Shown here: one piece after another, positions 16,736 through 24,766 of the stretch | Numbering within the stretch: position 1 is the stretch's first letter | How the letters are laid out: the number at the start of each line of letters is the position of its first letter | NCBI RefSeq assembly: GCF_902833055.1 | Contig: NZ_CADFEJ010000003.1 | Coordinates: forward strand, 310,001 to 374,000 | Direction of reading: 5' to 3' | From: Burkholderia territorii | GTDB taxonomy: Bacteria; Pseudomonadota; Gammaproteobacteria; Burkholderiales; Burkholderiaceae | Length of the DNA: 64,000 nt | Program-made: the position numbers and the translations under genes | Notes under the pieces: model-generated | What the model saw: only the letters and a program-made list of their open reading frames with translations | Database searches by the model: none | What the model was told of the DNA's origin: nothing

Positions 16736-17893
16736 ATGGCTCACATGACCGATTCCACTTCCGCTTGCGCGGAATCCGCCCAGCCCGATGTCCGCGCGTA
16801 TGTCGCGAACCGCATCGGCTATCTCGAACTGAACCGGCCGAAGGCGCTGAATGCGCTGTCGGTCGGGATGATCCGACTGATGCAGCAGGCGCTCGACGCG
16901 TGGCGCGACGACGCGGACGTGGTCGCGGTCGTCGTGCACAGCCCGCATCCGCGCGCGTTCTGCGCGGGCGGCGACGTGCGCTTCTTCCACGACGCGTGGC
17001 AGCGTGGCGATCGCGACGCGGTCGATACGTTCTTCATCGAGGAATACACGCTCAACCATACGATCTTCACCTATCCGAAACCGTACATCGCGCTGATGCA
17101 CGGCGTCGTGATGGGGGGCGGCATGGGCATTTCGCAGGCGGCGCGGCACACGGGCGGCCTGCGGGTGGTCACCGACTCGACGAAGATGGCGATGCCCGAG
17201 ACGCGCATCGGCCTGTTCCCCGATGTCGGGATGAGCTGGTTTCTCGCGCGCGCGCCGGGCGCGATCGGCCGCTATCTCGCCGTGACCGGCGCGACGCTCG
17301 ACGCGGCCGGCGCACTCTACGCGCAGCTTGCCGATGCGTACCTGCCGGATGCCGCGCTGCCGGCGCTGTTCGATACGCTGCGCAGCGCACCCATCGACAG
17401 CGGCGCGCAGGCGGTCGCGTGCGTGGCCGACGCGGCCGCGTCGCACAAGGTCGTGCCGACGCCCGACACGTCGGTGCTGGCCGACGCGCGCGCCGCGATC
17501 GACCGGCATTTCGCGCAAGCCGATATCGGCGCGATCCTCGCATCGCTCGACGCCGAGCAGGATTGCGCCGCGGTCGACGGATGGGTCGAGAAGGCGACTC
17601 ACGCGATGCGCACTCAGCTGTCGCCGCTGTCGATGGCCGTGTCGCTCGAAGTCGTCGAGCGGGCGCGCGGCGCGACGATGGCCGATTGCCTGCGGCGCGA
17701 TCTCGACCTCACGCGTTCGACGTTCGCGCACGGCGACGTGATCGAAGGCGTGCGCGCGTTGATCGTCGACAAGGACCATCAGCCGGCCTGGCGCTTCAAG
17801 TCGATCGCCGATATCGATCGCGCCGACGTGCTCGCGATGTTCGACAGCCCGTGGACGCCCGACACGCATCCGCTGCGCAATCTGAAGGACTGA
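16736..17893 (+). CDS. enoyl-CoA hydratase/isomerase family, 3-hydroxyisobutyryl-CoA hydrolase-like
   Basis: The 385-residue crotonase-fold protein is of ECH_2 type. It has YLELNRPKALNALSVGMI, an oxyanion-hole segment PRAFCAGGDVRFFHDAW, HGVVMGGGMGISQAA and KMAMPETRIGLFPDVGMSWFLARAPG, where the Glu and Asp match the catalytic pair of 3-hydroxyisobutyryl-CoA hydrolase. The C-terminal half has the long helical ECH_2 extension. The expected role is valine catabolism, releasing 3-hydroxyisobutyrate from its CoA ester. Two close ATGs (16736 and 16745) are possible. It is 22 bp after the SMR gene and closes with a strong terminator at 17920. Confidence 0.85.
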   Translation: MAHMTDSTSACAESAQPDVRAYVANRIGYLELNRPKALNALSVGMIRLMQQALDAWRDDADVVAVVVHSPHPRAFCAGGDVRFFHDAWQRGDRDAVDTFFIEEYTLNHTIFTYPKPYIALMHGVVMGGGMGISQAARHTGGLRVVTDSTKMAMPETRIGLFPDVGMSWFLARAPGAIGRYLAVTGATLDAAGALYAQLADAYLPDAALPALFDTLRSAPIDSGAQAVACVADAAASHKVVPTPDTSVLADARAAIDRHFAQADIGAILASLDAEQDCAAVDGWVEKATHAMRTQLSPLSMAVSLEVVERARGATMADCLRRDLDLTRSTFAHGDVIEGVRALIVDKDHQPAWRFKSIADIDRADVLAMFDSPWTPDTHPLRNLKD

Positions 17894-17919
17894 CGCGCGG
17901 CGATATCGACGCGAAAGGC

Positions 17920-17957
17920 AAAAAGGCCGCCTGCACACGATGCAGGCGGCCTTTTCT
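17920..17957 (+). terminator. terminator after the hydroxyisobutyryl-CoA hydrolase-like gene
   Basis: The perfect 14-bp stem AAAGGCCGCCTGCA/TGCAGGCGGCCTTT has loop CACGA and ends in TTTT. A and T flanks on both sides suggest use by the convergent minus-strand gene as well. Short AGTGGGC-type tandem repeats follow near 17994-18012. Confidence 0.9.
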
Positions 17958-18030
17958 CATTCGAGGATGCCGGTGCGGCCGGCGGCAGCGAGCAGTGGGC
18001 AGTGGGCAGTGGCTCGCCGCGAGGCATGCG

Positions 18031-18471
18031 CTATTCGTCGCCGGCGTCGTCCGACATGAACGCGCGCATGAACACGAGCGCGCCGAAGCCCCAGACCGCG
18101 TTCGCCGCGAAACCGGCGGCGAGCACCGGCATCATGTTGCCCGACGGCCAGATCCCGCGCAGCGGGTCGATCGCGAACACGCGGGCGGCCGTCAGCACGA
18201 TGCCGCCGAACACCAGTGCGCCGATCCACGGCGCCTCGCGATCAGGCGCCACGCGCAGCAGCCACGCCATCGGAATCGCGCAGCACGCGCTGATCAATGC
18301 ATTCGCAACAAATTCAGGAATGCCGAGCGGCGCGAACGGCTGGGTGGAGAACCCGGCGGCGGCGATCAGGTCCGCCGTATGCAGGAGCGCGAGCGTTGCT
18401 TCGCGAAAGAAGAGCGAGGCCAGGAAACCGGACAGGAACGGCAGGATGACTTTCTGCATCGATGAGTGCAT
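18031..18471 (-). CDS. small four-helix membrane protein, function unknown
   Basis: The 146-residue protein has about four hydrophobic stretches: VILPFLSGFLASLFF, FVANALISACCAIPMAWLL, WIGALVFGGIVLTAARVF and MMPVLAAGFAANAVWGFGALVFM. I recognise no named family, catalytic motif or partner gene. An alternative start at 18459 (MQKVILP) would drop four residues and looks equally good; neither has a clear ribosome site. It is convergent with the hydrolase-like gene and divergent from ssuD. Confidence 0.65.
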   Translation of the reverse strand: MHSSMQKVILPFLSGFLASLFFREATLALLHTADLIAAAGFSTQPFAPLGIPEFVANALISACCAIPMAWLLRVAPDREAPWIGALVFGGIVLTAARVFAIDPLRGIWPSGNMMPVLAAGFAANAVWGFGALVFMRAFMSDDAGDE

Positions 18472-18800
18472 TGCAGGCGCGGTCGGCCGGGGCTGTCCGC
18501 GCGAAGTTGTTCGGATAGGTGCGTCATTATAGGGCCCGGCCGATGCGATATTCGCTCGAGCGTCGTGCTAATCACGAAAGCGGAAAACCTAAGCTCAAAA
18601 AAATCGTTCCAAAGCCCTGCACCGATCCATAGACTGATTTCCCGGAAACAGCCGCGCAATCGCGTACTCGCCCGCGGCACGGCGTAACCGGCGAGCCATC
18701 CCGATTCGAACGCACATCATGCATGCGTCGCACGTTCGCGACGCGAGCAGGGCCTCGTTTTATCCAGATTCCGGCAAGAACGGTCAAGCAGGAGCAGCAG
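18472..18800. other. intergenic region upstream of ssuD
   Basis: This 329-bp gap serves the divergent membrane-protein gene and ssuD. An AT-richer stretch around 18565-18610 (CGTGCTAATCACGAAAGC, then AACCTAAGCTC) is a natural place for CysB- or SsuR-type regulator binding, but no site can be assigned with confidence. No gene is seen here. Confidence 0.4.
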
Positions 18801-19958
18801 ATGAATGTTTTCTGGTTTATTCCGACGCACGGCGACAGCCGCTACCTCGGCACCGCGGAAGGCGCGCGCGCCGCGGATTACGATTATTTCAAGCAGATCG
18901 CCGTCGCGGCCGACACGCTCGGCTATGAAGGCGTGCTGCTGCCGACCGGCCGTTCCTGCGAGGATGCGTGGGTCGTCGCGTCGAGCCTGATTCCGGCGAC
19001 GCAGCGCCTGAAATTCCTGGTCGCCGTGCGTCCCGGCATCGCATCGCCCGGCCTCGCGGCGCGGATGGCCGCGACGTTCGACCGTCTGTCGGGCGGCCGC
19101 CTGCTGATCAACGTCGTGACGGGTGGCGACGCCGCCGAGCTCGAAGGCGACGGGCTGTTCGCCGATCACGATACGCGCTATGAAATCACCGACGACTTCC
19201 TGAACATCTGGCGCGGGCTGCTGTCCGCATCGCACGACAACGGCGGGTTCGACTACATCGGCAAGCACCTTCAGTCGAAGGGCGGCAAGGCGCTGTATCC
19301 GCCCGTACAGCGCCCGCATCCGCCGTTGTGGTTCGGCGGATCGTCGCCGGCCGCGCACGCGATCGCCGCCGATCACATCGACACCTATCTGACCTGGGGC
19401 GAGCCGCCCGAGGCCGTCGCGAAGAAGATTGCCGACATTCGCGCCCGCGCCGAGGCGCGCGGCCGCAAGATCAGGTTCGGCATCCGCCTGCACGTGATCG
19501 TGCGCGAGACCGAGGACGAAGCGTGGCGCGATGCCGAGCGCCTGATCAGCCGTCTCGACGACGAGACGATTGCTCGCGCGCAGAAGGCATTCGCGAACAT
19601 GGATTCGGAAGGCCAGCGCCGGATGGCCGCGCTGCACGGCGGCAAGCGCGGCGGCCGCGAGGTGCTCGAGGTGTATCCCAACCTGTGGGCCGGTGTCGGC
19701 CTCGTGCGCGGCGGTGCGGGTACCGCGCTCGTCGGCAATCCGGAGCAGGTTGCGCAACGCATGCGCGAATACGCGGACCTCGGCATCGAGACCTTCATCC
19801 TGTCAGGCTATCCGCACCTCGAGGAGTCGTACCGTTTCGCCGAGCTCGTGTTCCCGCTGATCAAGGACAAGCGTGCGGCGCGGCCGTCCGGTCCGCTGTC
19901 GGGGCCGTTCGGCGAGATCGTCGGCAACAGCTACCTGCCGAAGGCGAGCCAGAGCTGA
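18801..19958 (+). CDS. ssuD: FMNH2-dependent alkanesulfonate monooxygenase
   Basis: The 385-residue TIM-barrel luciferase-like enzyme cleaves the C-S bond of alkanesulfonates, releasing sulfite and aldehyde using FMNH2 and O2. It is close to E. coli SsuD (381 aa): [78 protein letters not shown] with the active-site His, and [41 protein letters not shown]. The ATG at 18801 follows CAGGAG; the upstream in-frame region from 18723 is unlikely. It heads ssuDCBF. The partner flavin reductase SsuE and binding protein SsuA are not in the window. Confidence 0.96.
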   Translation: MNVFWFIPTHGDSRYLGTAEGARAADYDYFKQIAVAADTLGYEGVLLPTGRSCEDAWVVASSLIPATQRLKFLVAVRPGIASPGLAARMAATFDRLSGGRLLINVVTGGDAAELEGDGLFADHDTRYEITDDFLNIWRGLLSASHDNGGFDYIGKHLQSKGGKALYPPVQRPHPPLWFGGSSPAAHAIAADHIDTYLTWGEPPEAVAKKIADIRARAEARGRKIRFGIRLHVIVRETEDEAWRDAERLISRLDDETIARAQKAFANMDSEGQRRMAALHGGKRGGREVLEVYPNLWAGVGLVRGGAGTALVGNPEQVAQRMREYADLGIETFILSGYPHLEESYRFAELVFPLIKDKRAARPSGPLSGPFGEIVGNSYLPKASQS

Positions 19959-19974
19959 ACGAAGGAGACCCGAG

Positions 19975-20787
19975 ATGACAACGAAAACGTCGACGACGGG
20001 CGCGGCCGTGGCCGCCCGCGCGTGGCGCGGCATCGCGCCGTGGCTCGTGCCGCTCGCGCTGCTGGTTGCATGGGAGGTCGGCGCGCGCGTCGGCTGGCTG
20101 TCGACGCGCGTGCTGCCCGAGCCGGTGGCGGTCGTGCGTGCCGCGTGGTCGCTCGTGACGTCGGGCGAGATGTGGGCGAACGTGAAGGTCAGCACCTGGC
20201 GCGCGTTGTTCGGATTCGCGATCGGCGGCGGTGTCGGTCTGGCGCTCGGGCTTGCGACCGGGCTGTCGAAAGCGGCGGAGGTCGCGCTCGACTCGACGAT
20301 CCAGATGATCCGCAACATCCCCGCGCTCGCGATGATTCCGCTCGTGATCCTGTGGTTCGGCATCGACGAGAAGGCGAAGCTGTTCCTCGTCGCGCTCGGC
20401 GTGTTCTTTCCCGTCTACATCAACACGTATCACGGCATCCGCTCGGTCGATGCGAATCTGATCGAGATGGCGAAGAGTTACGGCGTGCGCGGCTTCGCGC
20501 TGTATCGCGACGTGATTCTGCCCGGTGCATTGCCGTCGATTCTCGTCGGCGTGCGCTTTGCGCTCGGGCTGATGTGGGTGATGCTGATCGTTGCGGAAAC
20601 GATCTCCGCGCAATCGGGCATCGGCTACATGACGATGAACGCGCGCGAGTTCCTGCAAACCGATGTGGTGGTGGTCGGCATCCTGCTGTATGCGGTGCTC
20701 GGCAAGCTGGCCGACGTGCTGGCGAAATGGATCGAGCGCGTGACGCTGCGCTGGCACCCCGCTTATCAATCTGGAGCAAAGGCATGA
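19975..20787 (+). CDS. ssuC: aliphatic sulfonate ABC transporter permease
   Basis: The 270-residue BPD_transp_1 permease has about six membrane segments. The EAA-type loop reads [47 protein letters not shown], matching the SsuC/TauC group. It forms the membrane channel with the SsuB ATPase. The ATG at 19975 is preceded by GAAGGAG, 16 bp after ssuD. Its stop codon overlaps the ssuB start (ATGA at 20784-20787), indicating translational coupling. Confidence 0.95.
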   Translation: MTTKTSTTGAAVAARAWRGIAPWLVPLALLVAWEVGARVGWLSTRVLPEPVAVVRAAWSLVTSGEMWANVKVSTWRALFGFAIGGGVGLALGLATGLSKAAEVALDSTIQMIRNIPALAMIPLVILWFGIDEKAKLFLVALGVFFPVYINTYHGIRSVDANLIEMAKSYGVRGFALYRDVILPGALPSILVGVRFALGLMWVMLIVAETISAQSGIGYMTMNAREFLQTDVVVVGILLYAVLGKLADVLAKWIERVTLRWHPAYQSGAKA

Positions 20788-21743
20788 ACGCGACGACTTC
20801 GGCGGCCGCCTACGGCCCGCTCGCCGGCGCAGACCTCGAGGCCGAACTGGCGCAGGCGCGCGTGACGGACGACGACGCACGCGACGCGGCGATCGTCGAC
20901 CGGGACGGCGGTGCATCCGTCGTGCCGCTTGCACGGCGGCGCGCGGGCAGCCCGGCACAGGATGACGCGGTGACGCTGTCGGGTGTCAGCAAGCGCTTCG
21001 GCGCGCGCACCGTGCTCGACAACGTCGAACTCGGCATCGCGCGGGGCAGCTTCGTTGCGATCGTCGGCCGCAGCGGTTGCGGGAAATCCACGCTGCTGCG
21101 TCTCGTCGCGGGACTCGAGGCGCCGAGCAGCGGTGCGCTCGTGACGCGCGGCGAGGGTGGCGGTACGCTCGACACGCGGATCATGTACCAGGATGCGCGG
21201 TTGCTGCCGTGGAAAACCGTGCTGCAGAACGTGATGCTCGGGCTCGGTCGCGGAGCGCGCGACCAGGCGCGCGCGGTGCTCGACGAAGTCGGGCTGCTCG
21301 AGCGTGCGAACGACTGGCCCGCGCAGTTGTCGGGCGGTCAGCGGCAGCGCGTCGCGCTCGCCCGAGCGCTCGTGCACCGACCGCAGCTTCTGCTGCTCGA
21401 TGAGCCGCTCGGCGCGCTGGACGCGCTGACCCGCATCGAGATGCATGCACTGATCGAGCGCTTGTGGCGCGAGCATCGGTTTACCGCGCTGCTCGTCACG
21501 CACGACGTGCAGGAAGCCGTCGCCCTCGGCGATCGGATCCTCTTGATCGAGCAAGGGCGCGTCGCGCTCGATCAGCCGGTGCCGCTCGACCGGCCGCGTG
21601 CACGCGCGTCCGCTGCGTTCGCGGCGCTCGAGGATCGCGTACTGCAACGCGTGCTCGCCGGCGGGCCCGGCACGGCCGGGCAGGGCGCGGCGCATGAGGT
21701 CGATTACGTACGACCGGTCGGGCAGATTCGCTGGGCCGTTTAA
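20784..21743 (+). CDS. ssuB: aliphatic sulfonate ABC transporter ATP-binding protein
   Basis: The 319-residue ATPase has Walker [10 protein letters not shown] (near 95-103), Q-loop [13 protein letters not shown], signature [15 protein letters not shown], Walker [13 protein letters not shown] and H-loop [11 protein letters not shown]. It is longer than E. coli SsuB (255 aa) because of an N-terminal extension of about 65 low-complexity, acidic and Ala-rich residues before the ABC domain. The start overlaps the ssuC stop, so the extension is probably genuine. It energises sulfonate import with SsuC. Confidence 0.93.
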   Translation: MNATTSAAAYGPLAGADLEAELAQARVTDDDARDAAIVDRDGGASVVPLARRRAGSPAQDDAVTLSGVSKRFGARTVLDNVELGIARGSFVAIVGRSGCGKSTLLRLVAGLEAPSSGALVTRGEGGGTLDTRIMYQDARLLPWKTVLQNVMLGLGRGARDQARAVLDEVGLLERANDWPAQLSGGQRQRVALARALVHRPQLLLLDEPLGALDALTRIEMHALIERLWREHRFTALLVTHDVQEAVALGDRILLIEQGRVALDQPVPLDRPRARASAAFAALEDRVLQRVLAGGPGTAGQGAAHEVDYVRPVGQIRWAV

Positions 21744-21801
21744 ATCCGGGCGGCGCTGGCCGCCCGCTCTCAGACCTTTTTTCTTCGGAGCGATCAACCC
21801 G

Positions 21802-22017
21802 ATGAGCATCACTGCAATCAACGTGCGTAACCAGTTCAAGGGCAAGGTGAAGGAGATCATTCGCGGGCCCGTCGTGTCCGAGGTCGACGTCGAGACGCCG
21901 TTCGGCATCGTCACGTCGGTGATCACGACGCGCTCGGTTGACGAACTTGAACTGAAGGTGGGCGCGGAAGTCGTCGCGCTCGTGAAATCCACCGAAGTGT
22001 CGATCGCGCGCCTCTGA
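21802..22017 (+). CDS. ssuF: SsuF-like molbindin (TOBE/Mop domain) protein
   Basis: The 71-residue single-domain protein is of Mop/TOBE type: SITAINVRNQFKGKVKEIIRGPVVSEVDVETPFGIVTSVITTRSVDELELKVGAEVVALVKSTEVSIARL. The pattern NQxxGxVxxI...G.V.SEV...G..v.ai.T..s...L.l..G..V.alvKst.V is that of molybdopterin or oxyanion-binding molbindins. In Pseudomonas putida ssuEADCBF, the last gene ssuF encodes a protein of this type needed for sulfonate use. Position after ssuB and size support the same identity. The ATG at 21802 has CGGAG upstream. Confidence 0.88.
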   Translation: MSITAINVRNQFKGKVKEIIRGPVVSEVDVETPFGIVTSVITTRSVDELELKVGAEVVALVKSTEVSIARL

Positions 22018-22157
22018 GCGTGTTTCCGACGCCGGGCGCGGCGCACGGGCCATCCGGCCATGCGTCGAGCCCGGTATTTCGATCGCGCGTTTGCCTCTGT
22101 ATTCGGCGTCCGGACGAAGTGCTAGGATGGAACGACACCGACGCCGGAGGCCAACGC

Positions 22158-22355
22158 ATGACCCCCATCCTTTCTCCCGAAGCCATCGAGGCGCTGAAGT
22201 GGATCGACCAGTTCGGCGATACCCGGCCGGTTCCCGCCGCATTCGACGACGTCGTCTACGCGTTGCTGAACGAAGGGCTGATCTATCAGGCGGCCGGCGA
22301 CCGTGTCGACCTGACCGCCGACGGCAAATCCGTTTTGTCTAACGAATACGATTGA
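22158..22355 (+). CDS. small hypothetical protein (65 aa)
   Basis: The short protein MTPILSPEAIEALKWIDQFGDTRPVPAAFDDVVYALLNEGLIYQ... is soluble, with a pattern suggestive of a small helical or winged fold ending in a turn (GDRVDLTADGKSVLSNEYD). GGAGG (22146-22150) before the ATG makes translation likely. It resembles the C-terminal half of small winged-helix proteins, but I do not recognise a family. It lies 140 bp after ssuF and 55 bp before another small gene. Confidence 0.65.
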   Translation: MTPILSPEAIEALKWIDQFGDTRPVPAAFDDVVYALLNEGLIYQAAGDRVDLTADGKSVLSNEYD

Positions 22356-22410
22356 GCGCACGGCGCCGGCCGCCGAGGCGGCCCGGCGTTGCGTCGCCAC
22401 GGAGCGAGCG

Positions 22411-22665
22411 ATGGAACCGAGAGGCAGCGATCTCGGCGATTTCAGCGAGCCGTACCGCGGCTACGAGATCGAAGTGAAGACCGAGCAGGTGTGGGACGGC
22501 GAGCATGCGCACTATCGCGTGCTGCAGGGCGCTGCCGTGCGGATCGACTGGCGGCTCGTCAAAGTCGACGGGATGCTGCTGACGGAGCGGCGCGTGATCG
22601 AGCGCGTGCTCGAAGAGGCGCGGCGTGCCATCGACGCCGAGCTGGGCGACGGCGGGCCGGTCTAG
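22411..22665 (+). CDS. small hypothetical protein (84 aa)
   Basis: The 84-residue protein MEPRGSDLGDFSEPYRGYEIEVKTEQVWDGEHAHYRVLQGAAVRIDWRLVKVDGMLLTERRVIERVLEEARRAIDAELG reads as an antiparallel beta-sheet followed by one long helix. GGAG precedes the ATG. Function is unknown. It resembles short conserved Burkholderia hypotheticals and may be cotranscribed with the preceding 65-residue ORF. Confidence 0.65.
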   Translation: MEPRGSDLGDFSEPYRGYEIEVKTEQVWDGEHAHYRVLQGAAVRIDWRLVKVDGMLLTERRVIERVLEEARRAIDAELGDGGPV

Positions 22666-22743
22666 TCAGGCCGCCGGGCCGGCCTGGTCGCGTTGCGGTA
22701 AAATGGCGGGTTGTTTCCCGCGCCGCTTGCTGCCCCGAATTCC

Positions 22744-23778
22744 ATGTCCGCACCGTCCTCGCTTCCTCCCCGCCGCGTCTGCGTGGCGCCCATGCTCGAC
22801 TGGACCGACCGTCATTGCCGGTCGTTCCATCGCACGCTGACGCGCGACACGTGGCTGTATACGGAAATGATCACGACGGGCGCGCTGTTGTTCGGCGACG
22901 CCCAGCGGCATCTCGCGTTCACGCCGAACGAATCGCCGATTGCGCTTCAGCTGGGCGGCAGCGAACCGGACGATCTGGCGCGCGCCGCGAAACTCGGCGG
23001 GCAGTGGGGCTATGACGAGATCAACCTGAATTGCGGCTGTCCGTCCGAACGCGTGCAGCGCGGTGCGTTCGGCGCGTGCCTGATGAACGAGCCGCAGCTG
23101 GTTGCCGATTGCGTGAAGGCGATGCGCGATGCGGTGTCGGTGCCGGTCACGGTCAAGCATCGGATCGGGGTCGATGCGGTCGAGGACTACGCGTTCGTGC
23201 GGGACTTCGTCGGCACGGTAGCCGAGGCTGGCTGCCAGACGTTCGTCGTGCACGCGCGCAATGCGATCCTGAAGGGGCTTTCGCCGAAGGAGAATCGCGA
23301 GATTCCGCCGCTCAAGTACGACTATGCGTACCGGCTGAAGCGCGATTTCCCGTCGCTGGAGATCGTGATCAACGGCGGCATCAAGACGCTCGACGAAGTC
23401 GCGCAGCATCTCGAGCATGTGGACGGCGTGATGCTCGGCCGTGAGGCGTATCACAACCCGTACGTGCTCGCGGAAGTCGATGCGCGCTTCTATGGAGCGA
23501 CCGCCGCCGCGCCGACGCGCGAAGAGGCCGAGGCGAAACTGATCGAATACTGCGCGGCGGAGCTGAAGCGCGGCACGTATCTCGGCGCGATCGTCCGGCA
23601 CGCACTCGGGCTGTATCGCGGCGTCGCGGGGGCGCGCGGCTGGCGTCGCGTGCTGTCGGACAACAAGAAGCTCGCGCGCGGCGATCTGGCCGTGTTCGAC
23701 GAGGCGCGTACGCATCTGAACGACGCTCTCGAAAATTTTGAAAAAAATGCTTTGCAAGATGGGAAAGTCTTCGTATAA
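22744..23778 (+). CDS. dusA: tRNA-dihydrouridine(20/20a) synthase DusA
   Basis: The 344-residue FMN-dependent TIM-barrel enzyme reduces U20/U20a in the tRNA D-loop with NADPH. DusA signatures include RRVCVAPMLDWTDRHCRSFHRTLTRDTWLYTEMITTGALL, INLNCGCPSERVQRGAFGACLM with the catalytic Cys near 98-100, VKHRIGVD, FVVHARNAILKGLSPKENREIPPL and NGGIKTLDE...VDGVMLGREAYHNP. The in-frame ATG at 22711 is rejected for lack of a ribosome site. The last 30 bp of the gene contain the promoter of the tRNA-His gene, and the TAA stop lies inside the -10 hexamer. Confidence 0.96.
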   Translation: MSAPSSLPPRRVCVAPMLDWTDRHCRSFHRTLTRDTWLYTEMITTGALLFGDAQRHLAFTPNESPIALQLGGSEPDDLARAAKLGGQWGYDEINLNCGCPSERVQRGAFGACLMNEPQLVADCVKAMRDAVSVPVTVKHRIGVDAVEDYAFVRDFVGTVAEAGCQTFVVHARNAILKGLSPKENREIPPLKYDYAYRLKRDFPSLEIVINGGIKTLDEVAQHLEHVDGVMLGREAYHNPYVLAEVDARFYGATAAAPTREEAEAKLIEYCAAELKRGTYLGAIVRHALGLYRGVAGARGWRRVLSDNKKLARGDLAVFDEARTHLNDALENFEKNALQDGKVFV

Positions 23779-23779
23779 T
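23752..23779 (+). promoter_or_regulatory. tRNA-His promoter overlapping the dusA 3' end
   Basis: TTGCAA (23752-23757), a 16-bp spacer and a perfect TATAAT (23774-23779) stand 57 bp upstream of tRNA-His. They overlap the last codons and stop of dusA. The leader between promoter and tRNA holds an inverted repeat (TTCTTCGCTG with CAGCGAAGAA). Confidence 0.88.
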
Positions 23780-23836
23780 CTTGTTCTTCGCTGCTGAACA
23801 CGAAACGAAACAGCGAAGAAACAAAGCAGTATCAGT

Positions 23837-23913
23837 GGTGGCTGTAGCTCAGTTGGTAGAGTCCAGGATTGTGATTCCTGTTGTCGTGGGTTCGAGTCCC
23901 ATCAGCCACCCCA
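23837..23913 (+). tRNA. tRNA-His(GTG)
   Basis: The 77-nt gene has the extra G-1 opposite C73 that identifies histidine tRNA, acceptor GTGGCTG/CAGCCAC, anticodon GTG in GATTGTGAT and an encoded CCA. It is followed by a terminator and by integrase remnants, marking it as a former integration target. Confidence 0.97.
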
Positions 23914-23942
23914 AAGAATTCCTAGCGGTATCAAGTAGTTAG

Positions 23943-23980
23943 AAACGGCACTGTCCCACAAGGCAGTGCCGTTTTTGTTT
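23943..23980 (+). terminator. terminator of tRNA-His
   Basis: AAACGGCACTG pairs with CAGTGCCGTTT around a 10-nt loop and ends in TTTTTGTTTT. Confidence 0.9.
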
Positions 23981-23983
23981 TGG

Positions 23984-24002
23984 AATTCCCAAATTGGGAA
24001 TT
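23984..24002. repeat. perfect 19-bp inverted repeat at the integrase end
   Basis: AATTCCCAA (23984-23992) and TTGGGAATT (23994-24002) flank a single A. The right arm runs into the stop codon of the integrase remnant. Its position between the tRNA-His terminator and the integrase end suggests an old element boundary or a second terminator; its role is not established. Confidence 0.6.
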
Positions 24003-24363
24003 ACATGCCTCGGCGCTTCACGAGTTTCGTTCGATCGTCGACTCGCGTAGTCTTCGCCGGATTGGCGTGCAGATCGGGCGGTGCGCCGCGATCGGCCCTG
24101 TATCGGGCGACGGTAATAGGCCCGCAGGTCGCGGAAGGTGAAGCGCCTCGCCATTAGCTTTTCATCGATCACCCTTCATCAGCATCCCAGAACCCTTTGA
24201 ATCCATCGCGCGTGTAGTGCGTGGCGAATTTCGTCGTGCAGATGTAGATGCGCCGCTGCAGTACGTGGCGAACGGTAACAGGTTCGCCCAGCTCGAGGTC
24301 GACCTGAGGGTGATCGCGGCACTTGCTGACCGAGTGCGAGTTCCGGTTCTCGAAGGGCGACAC
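24001..24363 (-). pseudogene. decayed phage-type tyrosine integrase, C-terminal fragment
   Basis: On the minus strand the pieces read THYTRDGFKGFWDADEG, then after a frameshift VIDEKLMARRFTFRDLRAYY, then after a second shift PDLHANPAKTTRVDDRTKLVKRRGM and stop. This is the C-terminus of a tyrosine recombinase. RFTFRDLRA is the H/R-box region, but the HxxR His is replaced (FRDLR) and the reading frame is broken at least twice. The stop lies 87 bp from the tRNA-His 3' end, pointing to integration at that tRNA followed by decay. The upstream two-thirds of the gene is gone or unrecognisable. Confidence 0.8.
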
Positions 24364-24766
24364 CAGACGTCGCGGTGGCGCTAGCAGCGCGCGAGCGCGT
24401 CAGCCTCGATCGTCGTTGCGCCGGTCGAGGTGACAGGCGGTCTCATGGCTGACGGCGGAACGTGCGGCAACATGCCGGTGAGCGACCTCACGGTCGACGG
24501 CGTGCAACACGTCGGAATCTATCATCCTGTCGGATGACGATCTGCTGCCGCTCGGTACATACGGGTTGCCGACGCTGGCGCCGCGCATCATCGACTTGAT
24601 GTTGGTGGCATGCGAGGCGACACACGGCGCGCTCGATAAGGTCAACGGCGCGCCGATCATGCGCGTACCGGCTACGCCAGTTCGTTCGAACGACATATGC
24701 CGGTCGTCGCACGGCAGCGGCTGTTTGATGACGGATATCGGGTAATTCGGACTGCCGTTGCCGGCA
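24364..24766. other. decayed stretch inside the island, no gene recognised
   Basis: These 403 bp between the integrase remnant and the acyltransferase gene hold only short or interrupted frames. A plus-strand run near 24530-24740 (LLPLGTYGLPTLAPRIIDLMLVACEATHGALDKVNGAP) reads like the ghost of a real protein, but I cannot name it. Confidence 0.45.

Noticed and set aside
17994-18012. Short tandem repeats of AGTGGGC type
   Set aside because: Only about three short units in noncoding DNA; noted within the nearby terminator entry but not a CRISPR or a clear functional repeat.
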